64,000 nucleotides of DNA from Sphingopyxis sp. YF1 (GCF_022701295.1 NZ_CP033204.1:186001-250000), one strand, 5' to 3'; positions 52,264-60,251 are shown, counted from the stretch's first letter. The notes: generated from the sequence alone by a model not told the origin. Translations and numbers: made by a program.

Positions 52264-52355
52264 CGCCGGGCGCTGCGTGCGGATGGACGCCGCCGCGGCC
52301 GATTGTCATCCTCCTGTCATCGGCATAGCCTTGTGGGGTCGCAGGAGAATTCGCC

Positions 52356-53351
52356 ATGGCCCACACCGACAAACGCGCGCTGATCGCCGAGGGCCTTGCC
52401 GCCGGCGAGGATGACGCCGCGCTCCGCGCGCGCCTCGTCGGGGCGGGTGTTTCGGCGGCATCGGCGAGATATGAGGTCGACCGGCTGGCGAAGGACCCGA
52501 TGGCGGCGATGCTGCGGCGGCAGGCGGCGCGGATGGCAAAGCAGCAATGGCTGTTCGCCAACCAGCAGCGGCTCGCCTTCGAGGCGGCGGGCGGCTTCGT
52601 GCTCGACACGCTGGACCGGCCCGATCCCGACACCTTCTACCGCCATCATTATGACGCGAACCGCCCCGCGAAGCTGACGGGGCTGATCGACCATTGGCCC
52701 GCGCGCACGCGCTGGTCGCTCGATCATTTCGCTGCCGTGGCGGGCGACGCCGTCGTCGAGGCACAGGTCGAGCGCGAGCGCGACCCCGATTACGAACGCG
52801 CCAAGGACGATCATCGCCGCCGCATCCGTTTCGGCGAGCTGATCGACTGGCTCCGCAAGGACGAGCCGAGCAACGACATCTATCTCACCGCGTACAACAG
52901 CGGTGCCAACGCCGCGGTGCTGGGCATGTTGTGGGACGATATGGCACCGGTCGCGCTGCTCGACGGAGCGCGGCCGCGCGACGGCTTTTTCTGGCTGGGC
53001 CCCCGCGGCACGCTGACCCCGTGGCACCATGACCTGACCAACAATCTGCTCGTTCAGGTGCTGGGCCGCAAGCGCGTGCGTATGGCGCCGCCCTGGGCCT
53101 TCGCGCGCATGCGCAACGGCCGCCATTGCTTTTCGGACTGGGGCAATGCCCCGCTGCCCGCGGGGCCGGGCGATGCGCAGAACCCGCCGGTGCTCGAAAC
53201 CGTCATCGGCCCGGGCGAGGGCGTTTTCCTGCCCGTCGGCTGGTGGCATCAGGTCGAGGCGCTCGACCTGTCGGCGAGCATGAGCTTTACCAGCTTTCGC
53301 CGGCCGAACATCCATGTAGAGGATTATGCCTCTTATGGAGAAATAGCCTGA
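52356..53351 (+). CDS. Cupin_8 / JmjC-like oxygenase
   Basis: 331 residues. A helical N-terminal third (DKRALIAEGLAAGEDDAALR) is followed by a cupin-like domain: FYRHHYDANRPAKLTGLIDH, the iron motif TPWHHDLTNNLLVQVLGRKR (HxD) and the distal His in LPVGWWHQVEALD. The arrangement fits Fe(II)/2-oxoglutarate hydroxylases of the JmjC/cupin_8 group, whose targets are proteins or small molecules. The next gene begins on its last base (stop TGA overlaps ATG). Substrate unknown. Confidence 0.85.
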   Translation: MAHTDKRALIAEGLAAGEDDAALRARLVGAGVSAASARYEVDRLAKDPMAAMLRRQAARMAKQQWLFANQQRLAFEAAGGFVLDTLDRPDPDTFYRHHYDANRPAKLTGLIDHWPARTRWSLDHFAAVAGDAVVEAQVERERDPDYERAKDDHRRRIRFGELIDWLRKDEPSNDIYLTAYNSGANAAVLGMLWDDMAPVALLDGARPRDGFFWLGPRGTLTPWHHDLTNNLLVQVLGRKRVRMAPPWAFARMRNGRHCFSDWGNAPLPAGPGDAQNPPVLETVIGPGEGVFLPVGWWHQVEALDLSASMSFTSFRRPNIHVEDYASYGEIA

Positions 53352-54133
53352 TGTCCCTCGTCCTTGTCGCCCGCGACGACGCCGTCGCCACCGTCACCCT
53401 CAACCGCCCCGAAGCGATGAACGCGCTGTCGCGCGCACTGCGCGCCGAACTCGCTGCGACGATGCGCGAACTCGCGGCCGACGAGGGCATCCGCGCGATC
53501 GTGCTGACCGGGGCGGGGGAGCGCGCGTTCACCGCGGGGCTCGACCTCAAGGAACTCGGCGCCGATACGAGCAACCTCGGCGCCGCGAACGCCGAGGGCG
53601 CCGATGAAAATCCGGTGAAGGCGATCGAACTCTGCCCGCAACCGGTGATCGGCGCGATCAACGGCGTCGCGATCACCGGCGGGTTCGAGGTCGCGCTCGC
53701 GTGCGACATACTGATCGCCTCGACCGGTGCCCGCTTTGCCGACACCCATGCGCGCGTCGGCATCATGCCCGGCTGGGGGCTGTCGCAGAAACTGTCGCGC
53801 CTGATCGGCATTTCGCGCGCCAAGGAATTGTCGCTGACCGGCAATTTCCTCGACGCCGACACGGCGTGCGCCTGGGGGCTGGTCAATCGCGTCGTGGCCC
53901 CCGATGCCCTGCTGCCCGCCGCACAGGCGCTCGCGCGCGACATCGCGAGCGCCGATCCCGCGATGGTGCGCAGCTACAAGCGGCTGATCGACGACGGCCA
54001 TGCGCTGCCCTTCGGTGAGGGCATGGCGCTCGAGGCCGCGCGCTCGAAGGCGGCGAACGGCACCGTCAGCGCCGAAGCGGTCGAGGCACGGCGGCTCGCC
54101 GTGATGGCACGCGGCCGCGCACGCGCGGGGTGA
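53351..54133 (+). CDS. Enoyl-CoA hydratase family protein
   Basis: 260 residues of the crotonase fold: GERAFTAGLDLKELG (oxyanion hole), INGVAITGGFEVALACD with the first catalytic Glu, and FADTHARVGIMPGWGLSQKL, where the second Glu of rat crotonase is His. Hydration may be slow or the enzyme may use another reaction; many bacterial paralogues carry the same pattern. ATG 53351 directly abuts the preceding stop. Placed in an acyl-CoA gene neighbourhood. Confidence 0.88.
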   Translation: MSLVLVARDDAVATVTLNRPEAMNALSRALRAELAATMRELAADEGIRAIVLTGAGERAFTAGLDLKELGADTSNLGAANAEGADENPVKAIELCPQPVIGAINGVAITGGFEVALACDILIASTGARFADTHARVGIMPGWGLSQKLSRLIGISRAKELSLTGNFLDADTACAWGLVNRVVAPDALLPAAQALARDIASADPAMVRSYKRLIDDGHALPFGEGMALEAARSKAANGTVSAEAVEARRLAVMARGRARAG

Positions 54134-54189
54134 TTCATTATCGCGCTGGTAACCCCACGCGGCGCATGGGTCGCAGCGGAGGGGCGACG

Positions 54190-54837
54190 ATGGCGTTCAT
54201 GAGCGATTACCAGCAGCGACAGCTTCGCGACGGCGAATTGCGGCGCTTCGACCGCTGGTTCGTCGACACCGCCATGGGCCCGGCCTATCGCGCGCGCGAC
54301 GGCCGCGCGCGGCATGTGAAGGCCGAAGAGGTCGCGCGCTGGCGCGACGATGTCGAGGCGTATGTCGATGCCATGATCGCGTCGGTTCCGATGCACGCGG
54401 CCTGGGCGGTCGGTGCGCTGCTCGTCGTCGTTTTCGGCGGCGGATGGCTGCTCGACCTGCTGGAAATCGAGCAGCGTTTCCATGCGCCCGCGATCGGGCT
54501 CGGCGCTTTCGTCGTCGAGGTCGGGCTCGTCGGCATCGAGATATGGGATTATGTCGAGGGCTGGCGACGCCGCCGCGATGCCATCGAGGATGCGGTTCGC
54601 GCCCGCGCGCCGCTGCCGATCGATCCGGCGCGGATCGGCAGCGGACGCAACTGGTACCAGATCGCGATGGTCGCGCTGATCGGGACGATGGTCCTCGCCG
54701 CCTATGCCGTCCATGTCGACGAGGATATCCTGGCAGGGGGCGCCGCCGCGCTTTACCTGCTCGGCGTACCGCTGGCGTGGGGCCTGCATTTTGCGGCGAA
54801 ATGGCACGACCGGCGAGCGGGGCGGGTGCGCGACTGA
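54190..54837 (+). CDS. Four-segment membrane protein of unknown function
   Basis: 215 residues. A soluble charged N-terminus (YQQRQLRDGELRRFDRWFVD) is followed by hydrophobic segments AAWAVGALLVVVFGGGWLLD, LGAFVVEVGLVGIEIW, IAMVALIGTMVLAAYAV and LAGGAAALYLLGVPLAWGLH. ATG 54190 was preferred because GGAGGGG precedes it. No family recognised. Confidence 0.65.
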   Translation: MAFMSDYQQRQLRDGELRRFDRWFVDTAMGPAYRARDGRARHVKAEEVARWRDDVEAYVDAMIASVPMHAAWAVGALLVVVFGGGWLLDLLEIEQRFHAPAIGLGAFVVEVGLVGIEIWDYVEGWRRRRDAIEDAVRARAPLPIDPARIGSGRNWYQIAMVALIGTMVLAAYAVHVDEDILAGGAAALYLLGVPLAWGLHFAAKWHDRRAGRVRD

Positions 54838-54949
54838 GCAGCCGGCCCGGCCCCGTCGCGGCCGCAACCCGTCGCCGGTTGCGATGAAACCTGTCCTTTT
54901 TTGCGATTGCGCGGGTAGGGTGCGATTCGCGCTTGCCGCCGCCAAAAAT

Positions 54950-54966
54950 ACTTAGCAAGGTTAAGT
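54950..54966. promoter_or_regulatory. Imperfect palindrome directly before the phosphotransferase gene
   Basis: ACTTAGCAAGGTTAAGT pairs in six of eight positions and ends at the base before the ATG. It might be an operator for a TetR-type fatty-acid regulator; evidence is only symmetry and place. The rest of 54838-54949 shows GCAACCCGTCGCCGGTTGC, a hairpin without T run. Confidence 0.35.
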
Positions 54967-54967
54967 A

Positions 54968-56311
54968 ATGACCGATCTCAGTTCCCCGCTTGCCGCCTTC
55001 ATGACCCGCCTCGCCGGACCGGGGGAGCTCACCGGGCTCGTCCGCCTGTCGGGCGGCGCCAATATGGAAAGCTGGGCGTTCGACTGGGCGGATTCCGACG
55101 GCTCGGCGGGCTATGTGCTGCGCCGCGCGCCCTCGGCCGAATATATGGAGGGCCGTCCCTATGGCCATCCGGTCGAGGCGGCGCTGGTCAGGGCGGCGCA
55201 CGCCGGCGGGGTCAAGGCGCCCGAAGTCGTCGGGGTACTCGCCGACGGCGACGGCATGGGGACGGGCTATGTGATGCGCCGCATCGTCGCCGAAGTCAGC
55301 CCGGCCAGGATACTTCCCGCGCCGCCGCCGTCGCTGGTGACCGACCTCGGGCGCGAACTGGCGCACATCCACGCGTTGCCGCGCGCGGCGATTCCCGACG
55401 GGATTCCGGTGATGGACACCGCGGCGGCGCTCGCCGAACTCAAGGCGCGTTTCCTGGCTTACGGTGGCGACCGCCCGGCGATCGCGCTTGCGGTCAAATG
55501 GTGCGAGGAGCATCTGCCCGCCGCGGCCGATCCCGTGCTCGTGCACGGCGACTACCGCATGGGCAATGTGATGGTCGACGGCGACGGGCTGGCGGCGGTG
55601 CTGGACTGGGAACTCGCGCATCTCGGCGATCCGCACGAGGATCTCGCCTTCGGCTGCATGACCGTCTGGCGCTTTGGTCAACTCGACCGGCCGGCGTTCG
55701 GCGTCGGCAGCCTCGACGATTATTTCGCGGCCTATGAGGCGGCGGGCGGCGCGCCGGTCGACCGCACCCGCTTCCGCTTCTGGCTCGTCTATCGCACCCT
55801 GTGGTGGGCGCTCGGCTGCCTGCAGATGGGGCAGGCATGGCGCAGCGGCGCCGACACCACGGTCGAGCGCGTCGTCGTCGGGCGGCGCACCGCCGAACAG
55901 GAACTCGACCTCGTCCTGCTGCTCGAGGAAGAAGCCCCCGCCGCCGAACGCGCGCGCGCGCTGCCGCCATCATCGCCCGCCGCGCCTGCGCCGGCGGGCG
56001 AGCCGACCAACCGCGAAATCGTGCAGGCGGTGCGCGACTGGATCGAGGGTGCGATCAAGCCGAAGGCCGAGGGGCATGCCAAGTTCGAGGCGGTGGTCGC
56101 GATGAACGCGCTCGGCATCGTGATGCGCGATCTGGATGCCGGAACGCGTGCCGAGGATGCGGCGCTGGCCGGCGCGCTGCTGGCGGGCGCGACCGACCTG
56201 TCCGAACCGGGACTGCTCGCGCGCCTGCGCCGCGCAGCCCTCGACAAATGCGCGGTCGACAGCCCCAAATATGCCGCGCTCGCCCGCGCGCGCAGCCTCT
56301 GGGGCGGATGA
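54968..56311 (+). CDS. Aminoglycoside phosphotransferase-fold protein with C-terminal DUF6285
   Basis: 447 residues. Kinase-like fold typical of acyl-CoA dehydrogenase-associated phosphotransferases (ACAD10/11 type): GDYRMGNVMVDGDGLAAVLDW with the catalytic Asp and DWELAHLGDPHEDLAFG with the metal Asp. A Pro/Ala linker (about residue 325-345) leads to a helical C-terminal domain (NREIVQAVRDWIEGAIKPKA), which I take for DUF6285. Human ACAD10/11 couple such kinases to dehydrogenation of 4-hydroxy acids; here the dehydrogenase follows as a separate gene, so a two-step 4-hydroxyacyl-CoA pathway is a plausible inference. Confidence 0.85.
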   Translation: MTDLSSPLAAFMTRLAGPGELTGLVRLSGGANMESWAFDWADSDGSAGYVLRRAPSAEYMEGRPYGHPVEAALVRAAHAGGVKAPEVVGVLADGDGMGTGYVMRRIVAEVSPARILPAPPPSLVTDLGRELAHIHALPRAAIPDGIPVMDTAAALAELKARFLAYGGDRPAIALAVKWCEEHLPAAADPVLVHGDYRMGNVMVDGDGLAAVLDWELAHLGDPHEDLAFGCMTVWRFGQLDRPAFGVGSLDDYFAAYEAAGGAPVDRTRFRFWLVYRTLWWALGCLQMGQAWRSGADTTVERVVVGRRTAEQELDLVLLLEEEAPAAERARALPPSSPAAPAPAGEPTNREIVQAVRDWIEGAIKPKAEGHAKFEAVVAMNALGIVMRDLDAGTRAEDAALAGALLAGATDLSEPGLLARLRRAALDKCAVDSPKYAALARARSLWGG

Positions 56312-56349
56312 GCGCCGCCGCGCTGGAAAAAAACGAGGAGAGAGACGAG

Positions 56350-57645
56350 ATGGATTTTGCGATTCCGGCCGACCTGCAGGCCTATCTGGACGAACTTGAC
56401 GCCTTCATCGCGGCCGAGATCAAGCCGCTCGAACTGGCCGACGACAATATCCGCTTCTTCGACCATCGCCGCGAGCATGCGCGCACCGACTGGGACAATC
56501 AGGGCCTGCCGCGCCACGAGTGGGAGGAGCTGTTGAATCAGGCTAAACGCAAGGCCGATGCGGCGGGCCACTGGCGTTTCTCGGCGCCCAGGAAATATGG
56601 CGGCAAGGACGGCAAGAATCTGTGGATGGCGGTGATCCGCGAGCATTTTGCGGCGAAAGGCCTCGGTCTCCACAATGATTTGCAGAACGAGCACAGCATC
56701 GTCGGCAATTTCCCCTTCGTCGAGATGTTCGAACAGTTCGCGACGAGCGAGGAGCAGAAGCAGGAATTCATCCTCGGCGGTTTCGAGGGCAGGCGCCGCA
56801 CCGCATTCGGCCTCACCGAGCCCGATCATGGATCGGACGCGACGCACATGGAAACGCGCGCGGTGCGCGAAACCCGCGACGGCGTCGACGGCTGGCTGAT
56901 CAACGGCGAGAAGATGTGGACGACGGGCATGCACGTCGCGACGCATTGCGCGACCTTCTGCCGCACCAGCGGCGAAGACGGCGATGCAAAGGGGATCACC
57001 TGCCTGCTCGTCCCCAACCCGACGCCGGGATTGAAGATCGAGGAATATCTCTGGACCTTCAACATGCCGACCGACCATCCGCGCGTCAGCTTCACCGACG
57101 TGTGGGTGCCCGACAGCGCGCGGCTCGGCCCCGTCGACGGCGGGCTGTCGATCGCGCAGAGCTTCGTCCACCAGAACCGCATCCGCCAGGCCGCGTCGTC
57201 GCTCGGCGCGGCGGTCTACTGCATCGAGGAAAGCGTGCGCTACGCCCGCGAGCGCAAGCCCTTCGGCGCGGCGCTGGCGCGCAACCAGGCGATCCAGTTC
57301 CCGCTCGTCGAGCTCGCGACCCAGGCCGAGATGCTGCGCCTGCTGATCCGCAAGACCGCATGGGAAATGGACAATATGCCGCACAAGGAGGTCGAGCACC
57401 GCCTGTCGGACAAGGTCAGCATGTGCAATTACTGGGCGAACCGGCTGTGCTGCGAGGCCGCCGACCGCGCGATGCAGGTCCATGGCGGCATCGGCTATTC
57501 GCGCCACAAGCCGTTCGAGCATATCTACCGCCACCACCGGCGCTACCGCATCACCGAGGGCGCCGAGGAAATCCAGATGCGCAAGGTCGGCGCCTATCTG
57601 TTCGGCTATCTCGGCCCGCGGCGCGAGACGCTGGGGAAGATATAG
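56350..57645 (+). CDS. Acyl-CoA dehydrogenase
   Basis: FAD enzyme that makes the 2,3-double bond and hands electrons to EtfAB. 431 residues from ATG 56350, preceded by GAGGAGAGAG; an in-frame ATG at 56308 overlapping the previous stop is possible. Motifs: AFGLTEPDHGSDATHMETRA (FAD), INGEKMWTTGMH, FVHQNRIRQAASSLGAAVYC and the C-terminal MQVHGGIGYSRHKPFEHIYR plus RITEGAEEIQMRKVG, with the catalytic carboxylate likely in the TEGAEE loop. The substrate probably comes from the neighbouring phosphotransferase. Confidence 0.92.
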   Translation: MDFAIPADLQAYLDELDAFIAAEIKPLELADDNIRFFDHRREHARTDWDNQGLPRHEWEELLNQAKRKADAAGHWRFSAPRKYGGKDGKNLWMAVIREHFAAKGLGLHNDLQNEHSIVGNFPFVEMFEQFATSEEQKQEFILGGFEGRRRTAFGLTEPDHGSDATHMETRAVRETRDGVDGWLINGEKMWTTGMHVATHCATFCRTSGEDGDAKGITCLLVPNPTPGLKIEEYLWTFNMPTDHPRVSFTDVWVPDSARLGPVDGGLSIAQSFVHQNRIRQAASSLGAAVYCIEESVRYARERKPFGAALARNQAIQFPLVELATQAEMLRLLIRKTAWEMDNMPHKEVEHRLSDKVSMCNYWANRLCCEAADRAMQVHGGIGYSRHKPFEHIYRHHRRYRITEGAEEIQMRKVGAYLFGYLGPRRETLGKI

Positions 57646-57674
57646 GCGCCAAGATCCGACGCGGGCTGGACTCG

Positions 57675-57721
57675 CCTCTTCGCGTTGCGGCATGATCGCT
57701 GCAAATCGCAACGCGAAGAGG
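57675..57721 (+). promoter_or_regulatory. Perfect 15-bp hairpin reaching into the cupin ribosome site
   Basis: Left arm CCTCTTCGCGTTGCG (57675-57689) and right arm CGCAACGCGAAGAGG (57707-57721) are exact reverse complements with a 17-nt loop. The Shine-Dalgarno region GAGGAGAG (57718-57725) begins inside the right arm, and the start codon is at 57730. In RNA the stem would cover half of the ribosome site. Confidence 0.75.
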
Positions 57722-57729
57722 AGAGAGCC

Positions 57730-58248
57730 ATGGCCGAGGGTGATCGCAAACCGGACGCGGTGCCGTTCCGCATCTATCGCGGCGCCGACGCGCCCGACCT
57801 CCACGACACCGGCCGGATGACGCTCGCCGGGCTGACTCCGATCGTCGAGGCGGGCATCGGGCGCTGGGTCGGGGCCGGGGTGGGCGAGGGCAATGTCACG
57901 CGGGTCCTCTTCGCGCTGCCGCACATGAGCCTGACCTATGCGTGGTTCAAGAGCGGCTTTGCACTGCCGCTGCACAGCCACGACGCCGACTGCCTCTATT
58001 ATGTGATCGCCGGGTCGCTGCGGCTCGGCACCGAGGAGCTCGGCGCGGGCGACGGTTTCTTCGTCGGGCGCGACGTGCCCTACAGCTACAGGCCCGGCCC
58101 CGACGGGGTCGAAGTGCTCGAATTCCGCACCGTCGAGACGTTCGACATGAAGTTCCAGGGGCGGACCGAGGCCTATTGGGACAAGGTCGTCGCGGGCATG
58201 GACGCCGCGCGACCGCAGTGGGACGCCGAATTACCGCCGGCCGGGTAA
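57730..58248 (+). CDS. Cupin-domain protein
   Basis: 172 residues. One cupin barrel: FALPLHSHDADCLYYVIAGS carries the first motif (HxH with Asp/Glu), and ELGAGDGFFVGRDVPYSYRP the second, without its usual His. Metal site therefore partial (His and His of HSH; Tyr or others beyond). ATG 57730 was chosen as the conserved-looking start. Function unknown. Expression may be controlled by the 15-bp hairpin in front of it. Confidence 0.78.
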   Translation: MAEGDRKPDAVPFRIYRGADAPDLHDTGRMTLAGLTPIVEAGIGRWVGAGVGEGNVTRVLFALPHMSLTYAWFKSGFALPLHSHDADCLYYVIAGSLRLGTEELGAGDGFFVGRDVPYSYRPGPDGVEVLEFRTVETFDMKFQGRTEAYWDKVVAGMDAARPQWDAELPPAG

Positions 58249-58261
58249 CCCTTAGAGCAGC

Positions 58262-58393
58262 GTGCGTTAAATTCGCATAATTCCCAAGCCCGCTCGTGCT
58301 GAGCTTGTCGAAGCACCGTTCTTCTTTCTTCACCGTTGAAAGAAAGGACGGCCCTTCGACAAGCTCAGGGCGAACGGTTCATATTAAACGCAC
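58262..58393. repeat. Nested palindromic repeat with CTGAGCTTGTCGAAG arms
   Basis: Inner inverted repeat 58290-58377: CTGAGCTTGTCGAAGCACCG opposite CCCTTCGACAAGCTCAGGG, with partly pairing TTCTTTC/GAAAGAA arms around a short loop. Outer arms GTGCGTTAAAT (58262) and ATATTAAACGCAC (ending 58393) also pair. CTGAGCTTGTCGAAG palindromes are scattered through sphingomonad genomes. Sits between the convergent cupin and PhnA-like genes. Confidence 0.8.
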
Positions 58394-58398
58394 ACCGC

Positions 58399-58704
58399 CT
58401 AGCGCTTGCGGACGAACTCGGCGCGCAGCACGAGCCCCTTGATCCCGTCGTGGCGGCAGTCGATTTCCTGCGCGTCGCCGGTCAGGCGGATCGACCGGAT
58501 CACCGTGCCGACCTTCAGCGTCTGCCCCGCGCCCTTCACGGTCAAATCCTTGACCAGCACGACCGAATCGCCGTCGGCGAGCAGATTGCCGACCGCATCG
58601 CGCACCTCGGGACCCGCCGCGGCGGCGGCGGCGCGCGCCGCGACCTCGCTCGCGGGCAGCCATTCGCCGCTCGCTTCGTCATAGACATAATCTTCGTCGC
58701 TCAT
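58399..58704 (-). CDS. PhnA/YjdM-domain protein lacking the zinc ribbon
   Basis: 101 residues. The C-terminal half matches the YjdM (PhnA) SH3-like domain: VRDAVGNLLADGDSVVLVKD, LTVKGAGQTLKVGTVIRSIR and CRHDGIKGLVLRAEFVRKR. The N-terminal half (MSDEDYVYDEASGEWLPASE) keeps the spacing of a ribbon but has none of its cysteines. Despite the old name a role in phosphonate use is not established. It is downstream of the exosortase locus on the same strand, 57 nt after it. Confidence 0.85.
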   Translation of the reverse strand: MSDEDYVYDEASGEWLPASEVAARAAAAAAGPEVRDAVGNLLADGDSVVLVKDLTVKGAGQTLKVGTVIRSIRLTGDAQEIDCRHDGIKGLVLRAEFVRKR

Positions 58705-58761
58705 GGCCGCAGCGTTTAGAGAGATTGCCGGCGACTGCAAGTTGCAACCCGCGCGGCCGCG

Positions 58762-59283
58762 TCAGGGCAGCGCGGGCGGTCCCGCGCGCGGGTGCAGCGC
58801 CAGCCCGGCGAACAGCCGCACGGGATCGGGGCAGCCCGGCGATGCCGCGACCCCGATGATCGGGTCGATGGCGATGGCGATCCCGAGCCGCGCCGCCTGC
58901 CGCTGCAACTGGTCGCGCAGCACGGTTCCCGCGCGCGGGAAATCGGTGCGGAGCGTGCCGCCATAGAGATAGCGCACGGGGCCAAGGCGGCTTGCGCGCT
59001 CGACGAAGATGCTCTTTTCGGCCGCCTCGACGTCGAGTTGCTGGACGATCATGGTGCAGCGGCCGTGCGCGGCGCGGATACGAAAGGGCGCCGCCTCCCA
59101 CGGCCGGCTGCTCGCCAGGCCCGCGTGCGCGAGCCTCGTCTCGATCGTCCCCGCCAGCCGCTCGCGGTCGGGGTAGACGTTGCGCGGCAGCCACAGAAGC
59201 TTCGCGGCGACGAGCGCGAGCGCGAGCACGGCCGCGCCGGCGAGGATGCGGTCAGCGGGGCGCAAAATCGGGGTGGCGCGCAA
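58762..59283 (-). CDS. Exosortase-locus accessory protein, single membrane anchor
   Basis: 173 residues. A membrane helix at residues about 11-31 (RILAGAAVLALALVAAKLLW) is followed by an exported domain with RTDFPRAGTVLRDQLQRQAA and VGPV-like segments (RLGPVRYLYGGTLRTDF). No signal-peptidase site is obvious, so it likely stays anchored facing the periplasm. Its first 32 nt overlap the end of the exosortase gene, so the two are translated together. I cannot tie it to a Pfam family; EpsI-type proteins take a similar position and size in other exosortase loci. Confidence 0.72.
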   Translation of the reverse strand: MRATPILRPADRILAGAAVLALALVAAKLLWLPRNVYPDRERLAGTIETRLAHAGLASSRPWEAAPFRIRAAHGRCTMIVQQLDVEAAEKSIFVERASRLGPVRYLYGGTLRTDFPRAGTVLRDQLQRQAARLGIAIAIDPIIGVAASPGCPDPVRLFAGLALHPRAGPPALP

Positions 59284-60088
59284 CGGCGGTGCCGACGATC
59301 GCCGCGGTCACGAGCAGCGAGGCCCAGCCGAACAGCATCATGCCGGCGCCGCTGTGAAGATAGTCGTAGAGTTCGGGGCGCCGCGCGATCGTCGCGAGCC
59401 GCGTGCCATTGACCGCGACGGTCGCGAGCATCGCGAGCAGCGCCGCGACGACGAGCCGGCGATCGAAGCGCAGCTCGAACAGCTGCGCCAGCGTGACGGC
59501 AAGGACCGCGGCGAGCGAAAGATTGGTCAGCGACGAGCAGTTCTGGCCGACCGCGAAAGCCTGCGATCCGGCCTGGCCGAAGACATTGCCCTCGGCGCCG
59601 CCGCCCGCGAAAAGCGCGGCGATCGCGGCATCGAAGGCCAGCAGCTCGCTGCCGAGCAATTTCAGGATCAGCGGTCCCCACAGCAGGTGGGCGCTCAGCG
59701 CGAGCGCGACGAGCCCGATCCGCCGGGTGCCCGACCCCGGCTCCGACCGCCAGGCAAGCCAGGCTCCGGTCCCGAACACCGCCGCGGCGCCGAGCGCCGG
59801 CAGCGGCAGCAGCGCGGCGACGACAATGGCGGCGAGCACTGCCGCGTCGCCGCGATGCCAGGGCGATCGGGCGCGGTCTTCGCGCGCGATCGCGCAGATC
59901 GCGAAAGCCGCGAACCAGACGATCGCGCTGATACCGAACAGTTCGGTGAAGGCGGTGAGCAGGCCGTGATGCGCGACGGCGGCGCCGACGCGCGTCGTCA
60001 ACGCTGCCGCGATGACGATCAGCAGCGCGGCGGCAAAGACGCTGTCGCGGTCGATCCGTCGCGGTGGATCGGCGGCCGCTGCGATCAT
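59252..60088 (-). CDS. Exosortase/archaeosortase family transpeptidase
   Basis: 278 residues with about eight membrane segments. Catalytic triad of the family is in place: Cys184 (AVGQNCSSLTNLSLAAV), Arg230 (LATVAVNGTRLATIA) and His245 (YDYLHSGAGMML). Exosortases cut C-terminal sorting tails and transfer the protein to an envelope acceptor. Only one candidate substrate is visible, 7 nt upstream (60096-60251), and the accessory gene overlaps it downstream. The letter subtype cannot be decided by reading. Confidence 0.88.
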   Translation of the reverse strand: MIAAAADPPRRIDRDSVFAAALLIVIAAALTTRVGAAVAHHGLLTAFTELFGISAIVWFAAFAICAIAREDRARSPWHRGDAAVLAAIVVAALLPLPALGAAAVFGTGAWLAWRSEPGSGTRRIGLVALALSAHLLWGPLILKLLGSELLAFDAAIAALFAGGGAEGNVFGQAGSQAFAVGQNCSSLTNLSLAAVLAVTLAQLFELRFDRRLVVAALLAMLATVAVNGTRLATIARRPELYDYLHSGAGMMLFGWASLLVTAAIVGTAVARHPDFAPR

Positions 60089-60095
60089 TGCGGGA

Positions 60096-60251
60096 TTAAC
60101 GGCTGCGGCGGCGCTTCAGGAACAGATATCCGGCGGCGACCGCGGCCATCGCACCGGCGCCGACGCCCGCTTCGGGGCCGGGGGTTGCAATCACGCCGGC
60201 CATCGCGGCCGTGGGAATCGCGAGAAGAACGGTGAAAGCAAGTGCGCGCAT
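60096..60251 (-). CDS. 51-residue exosortase substrate: signal peptide plus sorting tail
   Basis: MRALAFTVLLAIPTAAMA is a textbook signal peptide with cleavage after Ala18. The rest is only 33 residues: GVIATPGPEAGVGAGAM, a hydrophobic stretch to residue 45 and the basic end KRRRSR. Motif TPGPEAG (23-29), helix and Arg cluster have the tripartite form of PEP-CTERM-like tails. After both cleavages about ten residues would remain. GGGGGAAA lies before ATG 60251. First gene of the exosortase operon. Confidence 0.82.
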   Translation of the reverse strand: MRALAFTVLLAIPTAAMAGVIATPGPEAGVGAGAMAAVAAGYLFLKRRRSR

